NCBI GenBank assembly: GCA_017647795.1 | Contig: JAGCJX010000008.1 | Coordinates: forward strand, 1-61,475 | DNA: 61,475 bases | From: Bacteroidales bacterium | Lineage (GTDB): Bacteria; Bacteroidota; Bacteroidia; Bacteroidales; UBA932 | Direction of reading: 5' to 3' | The notes under the pieces: generated by a model | Database searches by the model: none | What the model was told of the DNA's origin: nothing | What the model saw: only the letters and a program-made list of their open reading frames with translations | Made by a program: the position numbers and the translations under genes | In this document: positions 1-9,859 of the stretch, piece after piece | How the letters are laid out: each line of letters opens with the position of its first letter | How positions within the stretch are numbered: position 1 is the first letter of the stretch

Positions 1-53
1 AATACCAGAAATATACCCTTAAATCGAACAATCATCACATTGAGAATCGAAAA

Positions 54-91
54 AATCGAAGGATACCGAAATATCTCGATATCCTTCGATT
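54..91 (-). terminator. Hairpin terminator after the alpha/beta hydrolase gene
   Basis: A perfect 12-base inverted repeat (54-65 and 80-91) encloses a 14-base loop. Read on the minus strand it is followed directly by a run of T (complement of A51-A55). It lies just past the stop of the minus-strand hydrolase gene, so it is a good intrinsic terminator for the sdhA-sdhB-hydrolase transcript. A second small hairpin (120-124 with 133-137) lies between it and the stop codon. Nothing coding is seen in 1-142. Confidence 0.7.
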
Positions 92-142
92 GTCTTAATT
101 GTCAGAGGCCTTCTGGTTAGGCACCTTTTTCAGTGCCCTCCT

Positions 143-949
143 TTATAAAAGCCCGTTTTTTTGTATAAATGAAGCCATTGCCTGCCAAGTAGCACCTGGG
201 TCTTCCAAGAAGGAATTATGTCCCGTATTGGGCAAAATAACGCATTCTATGGCTTGCAGATCCTTCCTCATTTGATCCCGCTTCTCTGGAGACAGGAAGT
301 TATCACTTTCTCCCAAGACAAACAGGACGGGTTTGTCCGTTTGTTGCAACAAAGCCACCTGGTCTTTGCGGGTCGTGAGGCCCAAAATAGTCGCACAAAT
401 TCCATCAGGATCGTGCATATCGCACAATTCAACGGTCATCATGATGGCATCCTCCATGCGACGTACATTTTGAGGAGCGTACATGTTCGGGATGGCGACG
501 GAGGCCAGGGTCAACAACTTGCCTTGTCGGATGAGTTCGATCTCTCGCTGACGGTCTGCAAGTTTTTCAGGCGCATCGGCGTAGGGATTGGAATTCAAGT
601 GAATCAACGCACGGGTCTTGTCGGGAAATTGCTCCAAAAAACTTTGGGCAACGTAGCCACCCATGGAATGACCCACCAAAATAGCGGACTCGATCTGCAG
701 GAGTTCCAGCACGCCATTCACCACACGGGCAGAGAAGTCTATTTCATTGGTTTCCGGAAGTGTACCGGTTAAACCATGCCCGGGTAAATCAATAGCAACG
801 GTCCGAAATTCTTTCGGAACCGTTGCTACAAATTCTTCCCAGACATCCAGGGTTTCCAAATATCCGTGCAAGAAAACGAGTACAGACTTGCCTTCTTTGC
901 TATCAGAAATACGAACAGGAATCCCTTGAGATGTGGCAAAAAACTCCAT
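143..949 (-). CDS. Alpha/beta hydrolase
   Basis: 268 aa single-domain alpha/beta hydrolase fold protein, probably cytoplasmic (no signal peptide). The HGYLE stretch at residues 28-32 forms the oxyanion region. The nucleophile elbow is GHSMGG with Ser95, the acid is likely the Asp in GESDNF, and the catalytic His is in the C-terminal NTGHNS motif. All triad positions are present, so it should be an active esterase- or lipase-like enzyme, but the substrate cannot be told. It starts 15 bases after the sdhB stop on the same strand and probably shares that transcript. A role tied to succinate metabolism is not implied by the family. Confidence 0.85.
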   Translation of the reverse strand: MEFFATSQGIPVRISDSKEGKSVLVFLHGYLETLDVWEEFVATVPKEFRTVAIDLPGHGLTGTLPETNEIDFSARVVNGVLELLQIESAILVGHSMGGYVAQSFLEQFPDKTRALIHLNSNPYADAPEKLADRQREIELIRQGKLLTLASVAIPNMYAPQNVRRMEDAIMMTVELCDMHDPDGICATILGLTTRKDQVALLQQTDKPVLFVLGESDNFLSPEKRDQMRKDLQAIECVILPNTGHNSFLEDPGATWQAMASFIQKNGLL

Positions 950-964
950 AGGCTATTGCCTTGC

Positions 965-1744
965 TTAGTCTTTCAATTTAGCACAAAGGAATTCGCGGTT
1001 CAAGCGAGCGATGTGCGATACGGAAATGTTCTTAGGACATTCCATTTCACAAGCTTGGGTGTTGGTACAAGCACCGAATCCCAATTCATCCATCTTCGCA
1101 ACCATGGCTTTTGCACGACGTGCTCCTTCGATCTTACCTTGGGGGAGAAGAGCCAATGAGCTGACACGTGCTGCCACGAACAACATTGCAGAACCGTTTT
1201 TACAAGTTGCTACACAAGCACCGCAACCAACGCAAGAAGCAGCGTCCATACTTTCGTCAGCAGCATCTTTGGATACAGGGATTGCATTTGCATCTTGTGC
1301 TTGACCGGTGTTTACAGATACATAACCACCTGCTTGGAGGATTTGGTCGAAAGCACCACGGTTAACCACCAAGTCTTTGATCACCGGGAAACCAGCCGAA
1401 CGCCAAGGTTCAATGGTAATGGTTTCACCATCTTTGAATTTGCGCATGTGCAATTGGCAAGTGGTTACATCTTCGTCCGGACCGTGTGCACGACCGTTGA
1501 TGTACAAGGAGCACATACCGCAGATACCTTCACGGCAGTCGTGGTCGAAGGCGATGGGACCTGAATTGTGGCAACCCTTGTTAACGGCTACCGGATCATT
1601 TCCTTCACGGATCAGTTGGTCATTCAAGATGTCCATCATTTCCAAGAAAGACGTATCGGGAGAAATATCAGTCACTTTGTAGGTTTCAAAGTGGCCTTTG
1701 TCTTTTGCGTTTTTTTGACGCCAAACTTTCAATGTAAAATTCAT
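965..1744 (-). CDS. sdhB: Succinate dehydrogenase/fumarate reductase iron-sulfur subunit
   Basis: 259 aa iron-sulfur subunit that passes electrons between the flavoprotein and the quinone-binding membrane subunit at the cytoplasmic face. Three cysteine clusters are visible: [12 protein letters not shown] near residue 75 for [2Fe-2S], [12 protein letters not shown] near 165 for the first cubane cluster, and [12 protein letters not shown] near 225 for the [3Fe-4S] side. The start is the ATG 12 bases after the sdhA stop, so the two are co-transcribed. In Bacteroidota this family (type B) normally works as fumarate reductase in anaerobes; direction of the reaction cannot be read from sequence. 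Confidence 0.95.
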   Translation of the reverse strand: MNFTLKVWRQKNAKDKGHFETYKVTDISPDTSFLEMMDILNDQLIREGNDPVAVNKGCHNSGPIAFDHDCREGICGMCSLYINGRAHGPDEDVTTCQLHMRKFKDGETITIEPWRSAGFPVIKDLVVNRGAFDQILQAGGYVSVNTGQAQDANAIPVSKDAADESMDAASCVGCGACVATCKNGSAMLFVAARVSSLALLPQGKIEGARRAKAMVAKMDELGFGACTNTQACEMECPKNISVSHIARLNREFLCAKLKD

Positions 1745-1756
1745 AATGAAAATCCT

Positions 1757-3703
1757 TTAGTCTTTATAGTTACGGGTTGCTACCTGTACGAATTCGAAAT
1801 TCAGAGGTTCTTTGTGCATTTCAGGAACTACCTCATCTCCTTTGTATTCCCAAGCGCTGACATACATGTAGTTTTCGTCATCACGTTTGGTTTCACCTTC
1901 TTCGGTTTGCATTTCAACACGGAAGTGACCACCGCAAGATTCGTTACGGCTCAATGCGTCGCGTGCCATCAATTCACCAATTTCGAAGAAGTCTGCCAAG
2001 CGGAGAGCTTTTTCCAACTCGGTGTTGAATTCGTCGTTGGTTCCCGGTACGTAAACGTCTTTCCAGAATTCTTTCTTCAATGCTTGGATTTCAACGATAG
2101 CTGATTCCAAACCTGATTTTTCACGTGCCATACCGACTTTGTCCCACATCAATTGACCCAATTTCTTGTGGTAGTAGTCAACGGGTTGGGTACCTTTGAT
2201 TGCGAAGAGTTTAGCAATTTTTTCTTTGATTGCTTTTTCTGCTTCGTCGAAGGCAGGGTGGTTGATGTCAGTTTTGGGAACTTGGATCTTACCAGCCAAG
2301 TAGTCACCGATGGTGTAGGGGAGGATGAAGTAACCGTCAGCCAAACCTTGCATCAAAGCAGATGCACCCAAGCGGTTTCCACCGTGGTCAGAGAAGTTGG
2401 CTTCACCGATTGCATACAAGCCCGGTACGGTAGTTTGGAGGTTGTAGTCTACCCAAAGACCACCCATGGTGTAGTGGATAGCCGGATAAATCATCATCGG
2501 TTCGTCGTACGGGTTCACGTCGGTAATCTTTTCGTACATTTGGAAGAGGTTACCATAGCGTTGTTCGATCACGTCACGACCCAAACGTTTGATGGCGGTT
2601 GAGAAGTCCAGGAATACTGCCAAACCGGTTTCGTTCACACCGTAACCAGCGTCGCAACGTTCTTTTGCTGCGCGGGATGCTACGTCACGAGGTACGAGGT
2701 TACCGAATGCAGGGTAACGGCGTTCCAAGTAGTAGTCGCGGTCTTCTTCCGGAATTTGGGAAGCTTTCACTTTCTTCGAGCGGAGTCTTTCTACGTCTTC
2801 CATTTTCTTCGGAACCCAAATACGTCCGTCGTTACGGAGAGACTCAGACATCAAGGTCAATTTGGATTGTTGGTCACCGTGAACCGGGATACAAGTCGGG
2901 TGAATTTGAGCAAAGCAAGGGTTGCCAAAGTAAGCACCTTTCTTGTAGCATTGCCAAGCTGAAGAACCGTTGCTGTTCATTGCGTTGGTAGACAAGAAGA
3001 ATACGTTACCGTATCCACCGGAAGCGATTACCACAGCGTGTGCACCGTGACGTTCGATTTCACCGGTTTCCAAGTTACGTGCAATGATACCTTTTGCTTC
3101 GCCATCGATGAGGACGAGGTCCAACATTTCGTGACGAGGATAAGATTTCACAGAACCTTTTGCAATTTGACGGTTCAAAGAAGCGTAAGCACCGAGGAGC
3201 AATTGTTGACCGGTCTGACCGCGAGCGTAGAAGGTACGGCTAACTTGCGCACCTCCGAAAGAACGGTTGTCAAGCAATCCACCGTAATCACGTGCAAAAG
3301 GAACACCTTGAGCGACGCATTGGTCGATGATCAGATTGCTGACTTCTGCCAAACGGTAAACGTTGGCTTCACGGCTTCTGTAGTCCCCCCCTTTGATGGT
3401 GTCATAGAAGAGGCGGTAGATGGAGTCGTTGTCATTTTGGTAGTTCTTCGCAGCATTGATACCACCTTGTGCTGCAATGGAGTGCGCACGACGCGGTGAG
3501 TCGCTGATACAGAAGATTTTGACATTGTAACCCAATTCGCCAAGAGCGGCAGCTGCAGAAGCACCACCGAGTCCGGTTCCGATCACAATGATCTCAAGTT
3601 TGCGTTTGTTGGCCGGGCTAACGACGCGAATATGAGACTTGTGCTCCGTCCACTTGTCTGCTAAAGGACCTTGTGGAATTTTCGATACTAATTTTTGATC
3701 CAT
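1757..3703 (-). CDS. sdhA: Succinate dehydrogenase/fumarate reductase flavoprotein subunit
   Basis: 648 aa catalytic flavoprotein that interconverts succinate and fumarate. The FAD-binding GTGLGG motif is at residues 42-47, and the [10 protein letters not shown] motif contains His74, the expected covalent FAD attachment. The length fits the type B family of Bacteroidota. It is the first gene of its transcript: a GH20 gene starts divergently 78 bases away, so there is no room for the cytochrome b gene (sdhC) that usually precedes it. A TATTTTTG-like -7 box on the minus strand (3746-3753) lies in that gap. Confidence 0.95.
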   Translation of the reverse strand: MDQKLVSKIPQGPLADKWTEHKSHIRVVSPANKRKLEIIVIGTGLGGASAAAALGELGYNVKIFCISDSPRRAHSIAAQGGINAAKNYQNDNDSIYRLFYDTIKGGDYRSREANVYRLAEVSNLIIDQCVAQGVPFARDYGGLLDNRSFGGAQVSRTFYARGQTGQQLLLGAYASLNRQIAKGSVKSYPRHEMLDLVLIDGEAKGIIARNLETGEIERHGAHAVVIASGGYGNVFFLSTNAMNSNGSSAWQCYKKGAYFGNPCFAQIHPTCIPVHGDQQSKLTLMSESLRNDGRIWVPKKMEDVERLRSKKVKASQIPEEDRDYYLERRYPAFGNLVPRDVASRAAKERCDAGYGVNETGLAVFLDFSTAIKRLGRDVIEQRYGNLFQMYEKITDVNPYDEPMMIYPAIHYTMGGLWVDYNLQTTVPGLYAIGEANFSDHGGNRLGASALMQGLADGYFILPYTIGDYLAGKIQVPKTDINHPAFDEAEKAIKEKIAKLFAIKGTQPVDYYHKKLGQLMWDKVGMAREKSGLESAIVEIQALKKEFWKDVYVPGTNDEFNTELEKALRLADFFEIGELMARDALSRNESCGGHFRVEMQTEEGETKRDDENYMYVSAWEYKGDEVVPEMHKEPLNFEFVQVATRNYKD

Positions 3704-3712
3704 ATTATTTTT

Positions 3713-3742
3713 TTTGAAAAAATATTGTCTGTGTTATCTTTG
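3713..3742 (+). promoter_or_regulatory. Bacteroidota-type promoter of the GH20 gene
   Basis: TTTG at 3713-3716, an 18-base spacer, then TATCTTTG at 3735-3742, matching the -33/-7 pattern of the Bacteroidota primary sigma factor. The ATG at 3782 follows about 40 bases downstream. The same short gap holds the sdhA -7 box on the other strand. Confidence 0.6.
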
Positions 3743-3781
3743 GGGCAAAAATACAAAATAAAACAAACAAAAGGGATAAAA

Positions 3782-6010
3782 ATGAAGTATTTATTTTCGC
3801 TTTTCACCAGCCTTGTTCTCTTGCAAGGAACCCTTTCCGCCGAAACCTGGAAAAATCTCGTTCCCAAACCGGCTAATCTCACCCCTCAAACTGGAAATAT
3901 CCTGCTTGAAAAGGGCTTTAAAACCTATTTGACCGCTCCGCAATTCGAGGATGAAATGCTGTGGTTGCAAGAAAAAGGATGGGAAAAATTGTTTGTTTTT
4001 CCGATCCAACCCGCCCAAAAAGTCTTGACCAAACAAGACCTCAACCAAGCCGGGGTATACTTCCTGCACGATGCAAGCCTGGGTGCAGAAGCCTATCGTC
4101 TGGAAATCACTCCGACCCAAATCCGCCTGACAGCTTCGGAGGATGCGGGTATGTTTTACGCCGTTCAAACCCTGCTTCAAATGTTGCCGGCACCAGTGTT
4201 TGGCACTTCTGACCTGGAATTGCGGGAATATGCTTTGGATTGTGTTACCATCGAAGACCAACCCCGTTACGGCTATCGTGGACTGATGTTGGACGTATCC
4301 CGCACCTTCTACAACGCCAGCCAAGTCAAGGAAATCATCGGGTGGATGGCTGCCCACAAATTGAACCGGATGCACTGGCACCTGACCGACGACAACGGTT
4401 GGCGGATTGAAATCAAAAAATACCCGCAACTGACTGAAAAAGGGGCGTGGAGAGGGGTTGGAGAAGCAACTCCCCCGGCTTACCACCAAGGCAATGAACG
4501 CTACGGTGGATTCTACACCCAACGGGAAATCAAGGACATTGTCAAATATGCTGCCGAACGACACATTGAAATCATCCCGGAAATCGACCTGCCCGGACAC
4601 AGTCGCGCCTTGGTAGGTTCCATGCCGGAACTTTCTTGCAAATCCGATAAGGATTACATCACCATCAACGGAGAAACCGACAACGTCCTTTGTGTCGCCC
4701 GTGAACAAAACTACAAAGTACTGGACAACATCATGAAAGAAGTGGCAGCTCTGTTCCCGAGCCAATACATCCACATCGGTGGGGATGAAGTTGAGTTGAC
4801 TTCCTGGAATAATTGCCCTCATTGCCAAGCACTTGTAAAAGAAAAAGGTTTTGAGAACAGCCGTTTCTTGTTGAATGAATTTGCCCACAGAATGGAAAAA
4901 ATTCTGGCCAAACACGGCAAAACCATGGCCGGTTGGGAAGAAATTACCGAAGGGGAACAACACGATCCGAACACCTTGTTCACCGCTTGGCACGGAGTCA
5001 AAGAAGTGAAAGTCTGCTTGGACAGAGGTTACAAAGCCGTGATGCAAATGGCGGAATACAACTACTTGGACATGAAATACACTCCGGCAGAACGGGGTCA
5101 CAACTGGGCCGCTATCATTCCGCTGGAAAAAACCTATTCTTTTGATCCGCAAGCCTTGTTCCCGGATGAAAAATACCAAGAACAAATATTGGGAGTACAA
5201 GCCGGTATTTGGAGCGAATTGTTGGCATACCCGGCTCGTTTCATCGAATACCAACTGTTCCCGCGCACCTGTGCACTGGCAGAAGTAGGTTGGACACCCG
5301 TGGCTGAAAAGGACTTCGAAGACTTTGAGGAACGTCTGTACCAAAAACACTTCTCACGCCTCTATCACATGGGAATTTCCTTCCGCGTAGCTCCTCCGAA
5401 AGTCCGTTATGAGAACAATTTGTTGCACGTGACGGCTCCCCATCCCAGCGCTGTAGTCCGCTACACCACAGAAGGCAGCAATCCGACCGCAGCATCACCG
5501 GTTTACTGTGCAACCATCGCAACCGATACTCCGGAAAATTTCCGCTTTGCGACGTTCTTTGGCGATGCTTTGAGCAGCATCACCGTGGCTGCAGAAAACA
5601 TTGAATTGTACCACTATCTGCAACCCAAAACCACCATTGAAACCAACATTCCGTTCCGCAAACAAGAAGAGTTGCAAACCCTGTTGGGAAGCTATGATTT
5701 CAAGAAAGTGGCACGTACCACCCGTACATTGAAAGCAGGTGATTACCTGACATATACCTTTGAAGAACCGGTAGAAAGCAGCCGCATTACCGTAGAAACC
5801 GGACGCCCCGGCATTACCTTCTACGGAGTGACTTACGGCTATGTGGAATACTCAACCGACGGCGTGCAATTTGAGAAAGCTGGTGAGTTCCGTTACAACA
5901 CCGTAACCTTCCAACCGGAACAACCCGTGAAGGCTGTCCGGATCGTGGTTACCGATGTGAACGATGCGTATATGGCAGAGTTTCAGAACTTGAAGATTGA
6001 GTGCAAGTGA
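3782..6010 (+). CDS. Exported beta-N-acetylhexosaminidase (GH20)
   Basis: 742 aa glycoside hydrolase family 20 enzyme that releases terminal GlcNAc/GalNAc from glycans. A signal peptide covers residues 1-20 (cut near LSA/ET). A GH20b-like domain (to about 150) precedes the catalytic barrel; HIGGDE at 331-336 gives the catalytic Asp335-Glu336 pair of substrate-assisted catalysis, and HWHLTDDNGWR near 198-208 is the usual family motif. The C-terminal part (about 620-742) resembles an F5/8-type carbohydrate-binding domain. The ATG at 3782 was chosen over an upstream in-frame ATG because it begins the signal peptide and lies downstream of the promoter. Its 3' end overlaps the convergent glycosyltransferase gene by 28 bases. 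Confidence 0.93.
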   Translation: MKYLFSLFTSLVLLQGTLSAETWKNLVPKPANLTPQTGNILLEKGFKTYLTAPQFEDEMLWLQEKGWEKLFVFPIQPAQKVLTKQDLNQAGVYFLHDASLGAEAYRLEITPTQIRLTASEDAGMFYAVQTLLQMLPAPVFGTSDLELREYALDCVTIEDQPRYGYRGLMLDVSRTFYNASQVKEIIGWMAAHKLNRMHWHLTDDNGWRIEIKKYPQLTEKGAWRGVGEATPPAYHQGNERYGGFYTQREIKDIVKYAAERHIEIIPEIDLPGHSRALVGSMPELSCKSDKDYITINGETDNVLCVAREQNYKVLDNIMKEVAALFPSQYIHIGGDEVELTSWNNCPHCQALVKEKGFENSRFLLNEFAHRMEKILAKHGKTMAGWEEITEGEQHDPNTLFTAWHGVKEVKVCLDRGYKAVMQMAEYNYLDMKYTPAERGHNWAAIIPLEKTYSFDPQALFPDEKYQEQILGVQAGIWSELLAYPARFIEYQLFPRTCALAEVGWTPVAEKDFEDFEERLYQKHFSRLYHMGISFRVAPPKVRYENNLLHVTAPHPSAVVRYTTEGSNPTAASPVYCATIATDTPENFRFATFFGDALSSITVAAENIELYHYLQPKTTIETNIPFRKQEELQTLLGSYDFKKVARTTRTLKAGDYLTYTFEEPVESSRITVETGRPGITFYGVTYGYVEYSTDGVQFEKAGEFRYNTVTFQPEQPVKAVRIVVTDVNDAYMAEFQNLKIECK

Positions 6011-7236
6011 TCCGTAAATTTCTTGGCATTGGCTTCTGCATCCCAGTGGTCTTTCCAGACTTGGTAGGCACCCAATGACAACTTGCAACGCTCTTCGTAG
6101 CTCATGAGTATGAATTTTTCTACATACCCTCGCAGATCAGAACTGCTGATTTGCGGGGGTATTGTCATTCCGGCCTCGGATGTTACCAATTCAGGGGTTC
6201 CACCCACAGCTGTTGCCAGAATAGGAATACCAAACGACATAGCTTCCATGATGGAAACCGGCACCCCTTCGCTGGAGCTGACGTTGATGAAGAGGTCGAT
6301 GTTGTGGGTCTTGTAATGTTCCAATACTTCCGCACGGTCTTTTCTACCTGCCAATACAACTTCCAATTCGGGATTTTTCAGGGCCAGTACTTCTTTTTGG
6401 AGTTGTGTCATGACATAACCATTGCCAAAATGTGTCCAACGTATTTTTTTGAATTTTCCGTCGGTCAATGCAGAAATGCAGATACGGTCCAAGGCACGGG
6501 CAATGTAATGCACACGTTTCAACGGAATGACGTTGGAACAACTCACGATTTCAAACACATCCGACTCATTCAGACGATTTTCGTAGGGAGTTGAATTGGA
6601 AAATCCCAAGGGGAAGGGTTGGACTTTGAAAGGATCCAGGTAAGGGTAGTGGGTACGCAAATAAATAGCACCGGTCTGAGACACCGGAACCAGCAAATCC
6701 GCTGCTGACAAATATTCTTTGCGGTATGGCAGAAAACCTTTTACCTCTTCAAACAAGTCAGATCCGTGCAGACGGACCACCCCGTTGTAATTGGGTGCCC
6801 AACGTTTGATGGCCGGCCAAATCTGAACCGTTTTATCCCCCCAATAGAAATAGCAAATTTCGGGTTTATCACCCGTTTTGTCAACAAATTGACGGGCAGC
6901 CTTCCACATACTCCGTTTGAGCAACCAATAACTCAAAAATACTTTGGTTTTGTTCTTGGATTGGAACGCGGCACAACGGAAGTATTCCCACAACGACAGC
7001 GGAGCCTTGTTGAACAAACCTTTCATCAAAAGTTTCTTCCTATCCGAAGGGGAGAAGCTTAGCAAAGGTTCTTCCAAATACACTCCCTCGGGCAATGCAC
7101 GGACGGGACCCGGTTCTTTGTGAAGGGGATGGATGACAATGCGTTCAAAATTGGCAGCCAAAACCGGCAATTCATCCTCTAGAAAGGGCTCACCGTAGCC
7201 ATAGGGATAGGTATCAGTGAAGAGTTGCAGTTCCAT
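5983..7236 (-). CDS. Glycosyltransferase, family 4-like
   Basis: 417 aa GT-B glycosyltransferase. The C-terminal half carries a group 1 signature: EGVPVSIMEAMSFGIPILAT with the catalytic-region EGVPVSIMEA and a following GGTPE motif, which bind the nucleotide-sugar. The N-terminal half (from residue 1) starts with a short strand and a GYGEPFLEDE loop typical of acceptor domains. No membrane segment is seen, so it is likely cytoplasmic or peripheral, acting on surface glycan or LPS. The ATG at 7236 was preferred to a TTG nine bases upstream. The start overlaps the preceding amidohydrolase gene by 23 bases, suggesting translational coupling. Donor and acceptor are unknown. Confidence 0.85.
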   Translation of the reverse strand: MELQLFTDTYPYGYGEPFLEDELPVLAANFERIVIHPLHKEPGPVRALPEGVYLEEPLLSFSPSDRKKLLMKGLFNKAPLSLWEYFRCAAFQSKNKTKVFLSYWLLKRSMWKAARQFVDKTGDKPEICYFYWGDKTVQIWPAIKRWAPNYNGVVRLHGSDLFEEVKGFLPYRKEYLSAADLLVPVSQTGAIYLRTHYPYLDPFKVQPFPLGFSNSTPYENRLNESDVFEIVSCSNVIPLKRVHYIARALDRICISALTDGKFKKIRWTHFGNGYVMTQLQKEVLALKNPELEVVLAGRKDRAEVLEHYKTHNIDLFINVSSSEGVPVSIMEAMSFGIPILATAVGGTPELVTSEAGMTIPPQISSSDLRGYVEKFILMSYEERCKLSLGAYQVWKDHWDAEANAKKFTDHLHSIFKF

Positions 7237-8425
7237 ACAAATCAACGATAAAAGGGTGTACTTCTTCGTAATATTTATTCAAGTCTTCTGATACCAAACC
7301 TCCCTGTTCACGGAAATTCTTCATGTACGGCACAAAGACATGATGCATCTGTTTTTCAAATAATTCTACGGCTTGAATCCAACCGGTTTGTGCCTCATTG
7401 TAGAGCAGATCAAAGCGGAAATAACGTTTTCCATTGCCGCGTGTGATCGGGAACACATCTTTTTTCGCAGCCAAGGCCCAGTCACAATAATCCGAATGGC
7501 CCGCTTCATTTTTCACCACACCTTGGGGCAGTTCTCCTTTTACAAACAAAGGAAGACTTACGGCCACCGGCGGATAACCCAAGACAGTCCACATCACGGT
7601 CAATTCAGGGTTTTCGCCTTTGAGCACCCCTTGGATCAAAACCGAAGCGGAAGTACTGCGACGGGGAATGAAATCCTGATCTATAAACCAGCCATTGGGA
7701 GCTACTTGGGCAGCATCCTGACGCAAATCTATGTTCAACAAAGAATGACGGAAAGAACGGCTCAAGTTGGAAAATACCCATTCCGGAGTAATGTTTCCAG
7801 TCACCGCTTTTTCCAACAACACCTGGTGGGCTGTGTGGTAACGGACATAACCCATTCCTTCATCGGGACGACCGGTGTACGAGAAGTTGGTGACGGCCAA
7901 AAATCCTTCGGGTGCAATCTTGGGATCGTTCACATCGATCTTGGTCCAAGACGTGTTGTTGACTTCGTAATAGGCAGCTCCGCCCTCGGCATCAATGACC
8001 CCGAAATTGGCTTCCACACGCATCGGACGCGGGTGTTTGTCCAAGAAACGTTCAAAATCTTTGAGGGTTTTGCATTCACCCAAAGCCTTGAACATCAACT
8101 CACCTTCCTTGTCCATCTCTTTCACATCATCGTCCTTGAGGTTATAGGAAGCGGTGTTGACGATGGAAAAACCAACAGAATTGGTGCCTGCCCAAACACA
8201 ACCACCGGTACTGGGACTGTCCACCAGCCCGATGAAATCGTATTTTTTACCGGTAAATTTTTCTACCCGGTTGTTCAACTCTCCAGTATCCCGGTGTTTC
8301 AGTAACAAAGGACGTCCGTCTGCCGTCAGTTTTCCGGTAATGATGGCGGAAGTACAAGCCCAAGCCGAATGTGTCAGCAAGGAGCACAAAAAGAATAAAG
8401 TAATTGCTAAAATTGATTTTCGCAT
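7214..8425 (-). CDS. Exported Ntn-type amidohydrolase/acyltransferase (C45/C69-like)
   Basis: 403 aa protein with a signal peptide (residues 1-23) ending AWA before Cys24. The stretch after it, CTSAIITGKLTADGRPLLLK, looks like the mature N-terminus of N-terminal-nucleophile hydrolases (peptidase families C45/C59/C69, linear amide hydrolases), in which an N-terminal Cys is the nucleophile. Signal peptidase cleavage would expose it directly. WAGTNSVGFSIVNTASYN around residues 80-97 is also typical. A lipobox is not convincing because position -3 is Ala. The start at 8425 was chosen because the upstream in-frame extension lies inside ruvB. Substrate is unknown; peptide or acyl-amide bonds are likely. 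Confidence 0.75.
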   Translation of the reverse strand: MRKSILAITLFFLCSLLTHSAWACTSAIITGKLTADGRPLLLKHRDTGELNNRVEKFTGKKYDFIGLVDSPSTGGCVWAGTNSVGFSIVNTASYNLKDDDVKEMDKEGELMFKALGECKTLKDFERFLDKHPRPMRVEANFGVIDAEGGAAYYEVNNTSWTKIDVNDPKIAPEGFLAVTNFSYTGRPDEGMGYVRYHTAHQVLLEKAVTGNITPEWVFSNLSRSFRHSLLNIDLRQDAAQVAPNGWFIDQDFIPRRSTSASVLIQGVLKGENPELTVMWTVLGYPPVAVSLPLFVKGELPQGVVKNEAGHSDYCDWALAAKKDVFPITRGNGKRYFRFDLLYNEAQTGWIQAVELFEKQMHHVFVPYMKNFREQGGLVSEDLNKYYEEVHPFIVDLYGTATLH

Positions 8426-8429
8426 ATGC

Positions 8430-9464
8430 TTAAAATAATGAATCAGTTGTGGTATTGTTGAATCGAACCAGGCCCAAATGCTCATAGGCCAGGGTCGTTG
8501 CTTCACGGCCCCTCGGTGTGCGTTGGAGGAAACCTTCTTTGATCAGGAAAGGTTCATAGACTTCTTCCAAAGTCCCCGGATCTTCCCCGACTGCGGTGGC
8601 AATGGTACCGACGCCTACCGGACCTCCTTTGAATTTTTGGATGATGGTGCTCAAAATTTTATGGTCCACAGCATCCAGACCGCGGCGGTCGATGTTCAGC
8701 GCCTCCAGGGCATAGCGGGTGATTTCCAAGTCAATGTGCCCATTGCCTTTGACCTGAGCAAAATCCCGTACCCGACGCAACAGGGAGTTTGCAATCCGAG
8801 GCGTTCCGCGACTGCGGCAAGCTATTTCCAGCGCAGCTTGGGAATCGATACCGATGTTGAGAATGGTAGCACTGCGGGTCACAATTTTCTGCAACACCTG
8901 GGTATCATAATATTCCAAATGGGATTGGATTCCAAAACGTGCACGCAACGGTGATGTCAGCAAACCGCTACGCGTGGTGGCTCCAATCAAAGTAAAAGGA
9001 TTCAAGGAAATTTGAACCGATCGGGCACCCGGACCTTTATCAATCATGATATCGATGGTATAATCTTCCATGGCAGAGTACAGATACTCTTCCACAATGG
9101 GAGAAAGGCGGTGTATTTCATCAATAAAAAGCACATCTCCTTCTTCCAGTCCTGTCAGCAAACCCGCCAAATCCCCAGGTTTGTCCAACACAGGACCCGA
9201 GGTAATTTTCATATTTACTCCCATTTCACGGGCCACAATGTGCGCCAGGGTCGTTTTTCCCAAACCGGGAGGACCGTGCAACAAAACATGGTCCAACGAT
9301 TCTCCACGACCTTTTGCCGCGCGAACGAACACCATTAAGTTTTCAATGATCTTGTCTTGACCACTGAATTCATCAAATCCCTGGGGTCGGATTTTTCCGT
9401 CCCAATCACTATCTTTGTAAGACCCCGCACGACGCGGATCAAATGTATCTTTTTCCAATTCCAT
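8430..9464 (-). CDS. ruvB: Holliday junction branch migration ATPase RuvB
   Basis: 344 aa AAA+ motor that drives branch migration at Holliday junctions with RuvA and RuvC. Walker A GPPGLGKT is at 64-71, Walker B DEIH at 116-119, sensor 1 is in GATTRSG, and the arginine finger lies in the SPLRARFG stretch. The C-terminal winged helix ends with TPRGREAT near 315. Length and motifs are complete. It is divergent from mfd across the AT-rich gap; a TATTTTTG -7 box on the minus strand lies at 9484-9491. The amidohydrolase start follows 4 bases after its stop, so the two are probably co-transcribed. Confidence 0.97.
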   Translation of the reverse strand: MELEKDTFDPRRAGSYKDSDWDGKIRPQGFDEFSGQDKIIENLMVFVRAAKGRGESLDHVLLHGPPGLGKTTLAHIVAREMGVNMKITSGPVLDKPGDLAGLLTGLEEGDVLFIDEIHRLSPIVEEYLYSAMEDYTIDIMIDKGPGARSVQISLNPFTLIGATTRSGLLTSPLRARFGIQSHLEYYDTQVLQKIVTRSATILNIGIDSQAALEIACRSRGTPRIANSLLRRVRDFAQVKGNGHIDLEITRYALEALNIDRRGLDAVDHKILSTIIQKFKGGPVGVGTIATAVGEDPGTLEEVYEPFLIKEGFLQRTPRGREATTLAYEHLGLVRFNNTTTDSLF

Positions 9465-9859
9465 GGCTCAAACGATTCAACTACAAAAATAATATATTTT
9501 TAAGTTAAATAAATATATATGGATATAGGGTGTTCAAAGTGTTGATAAGTAAAGTCGGATAAAGATATAAACACGTTTTGAACAGTTTATTAACAATAAA
9601 TAGAATTATAAAACACCGTAAATCAAAGTATTATAAAGTTATGAACAATATTTTAAATAAAGTTGATAACTTTGTGTTCATAAGCATTCCTGTTGAAAAG
9701 CTGATGATAAATTCTTGAAAACTTACAGGCTCAAAATTTGGAGATGAAATGAAGGGATTTGATATACAAGAAACCTGCCGGAGCAAATAAAGTTATTGAA
9801 AAGTTATCAAGAGGTTTTTGAACAGAAAAACCCGAGTTATAAACAGGTAAAAACAGAAA
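9465..9859. other. oriC: AT-rich gap with DnaA-box-like repeats; candidate replication origin
   Basis: This 395-base non-coding gap lies between divergent ruvB and mfd. It contains five copies of TTATNAACA: 9540-9548 (minus), 9587-9595 (plus), 9639-9647 (plus), 9675-9683 (minus) and 9837-9845 (plus). Weaker relatives are at 9661-9669 (minus) and 9804-9812 (plus). These differ from the classical TTATCCACA box by one or two bases. A nearly pure A/T stretch at 9485-9520 could serve as an unwinding element. The plus strand is C-rich to the left and G-rich to the right even over genes that run against the trend. dnaA is not nearby. The repeats are seen; the origin role is inferred. Confidence 0.5.

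Noticed and set aside
3791..5350. A 519-codon minus-strand frame opposite the GH20 gene
   Set aside because: The plus frame has a complete GH20 domain with catalytic pair and signal peptide; the minus frame has no recognisable motif.
7237..7245. Upstream TTG as start of the glycosyltransferase gene
   Set aside because: The ATG at 7236 gives a standard N-terminus; the extension adds only three residues with no family match.
9465..9859. Small open frames inside the ruvB-mfd gap
   Set aside because: Only a short minus-strand frame overlapping the mfd start is seen; composition and motifs fit a non-coding control region.
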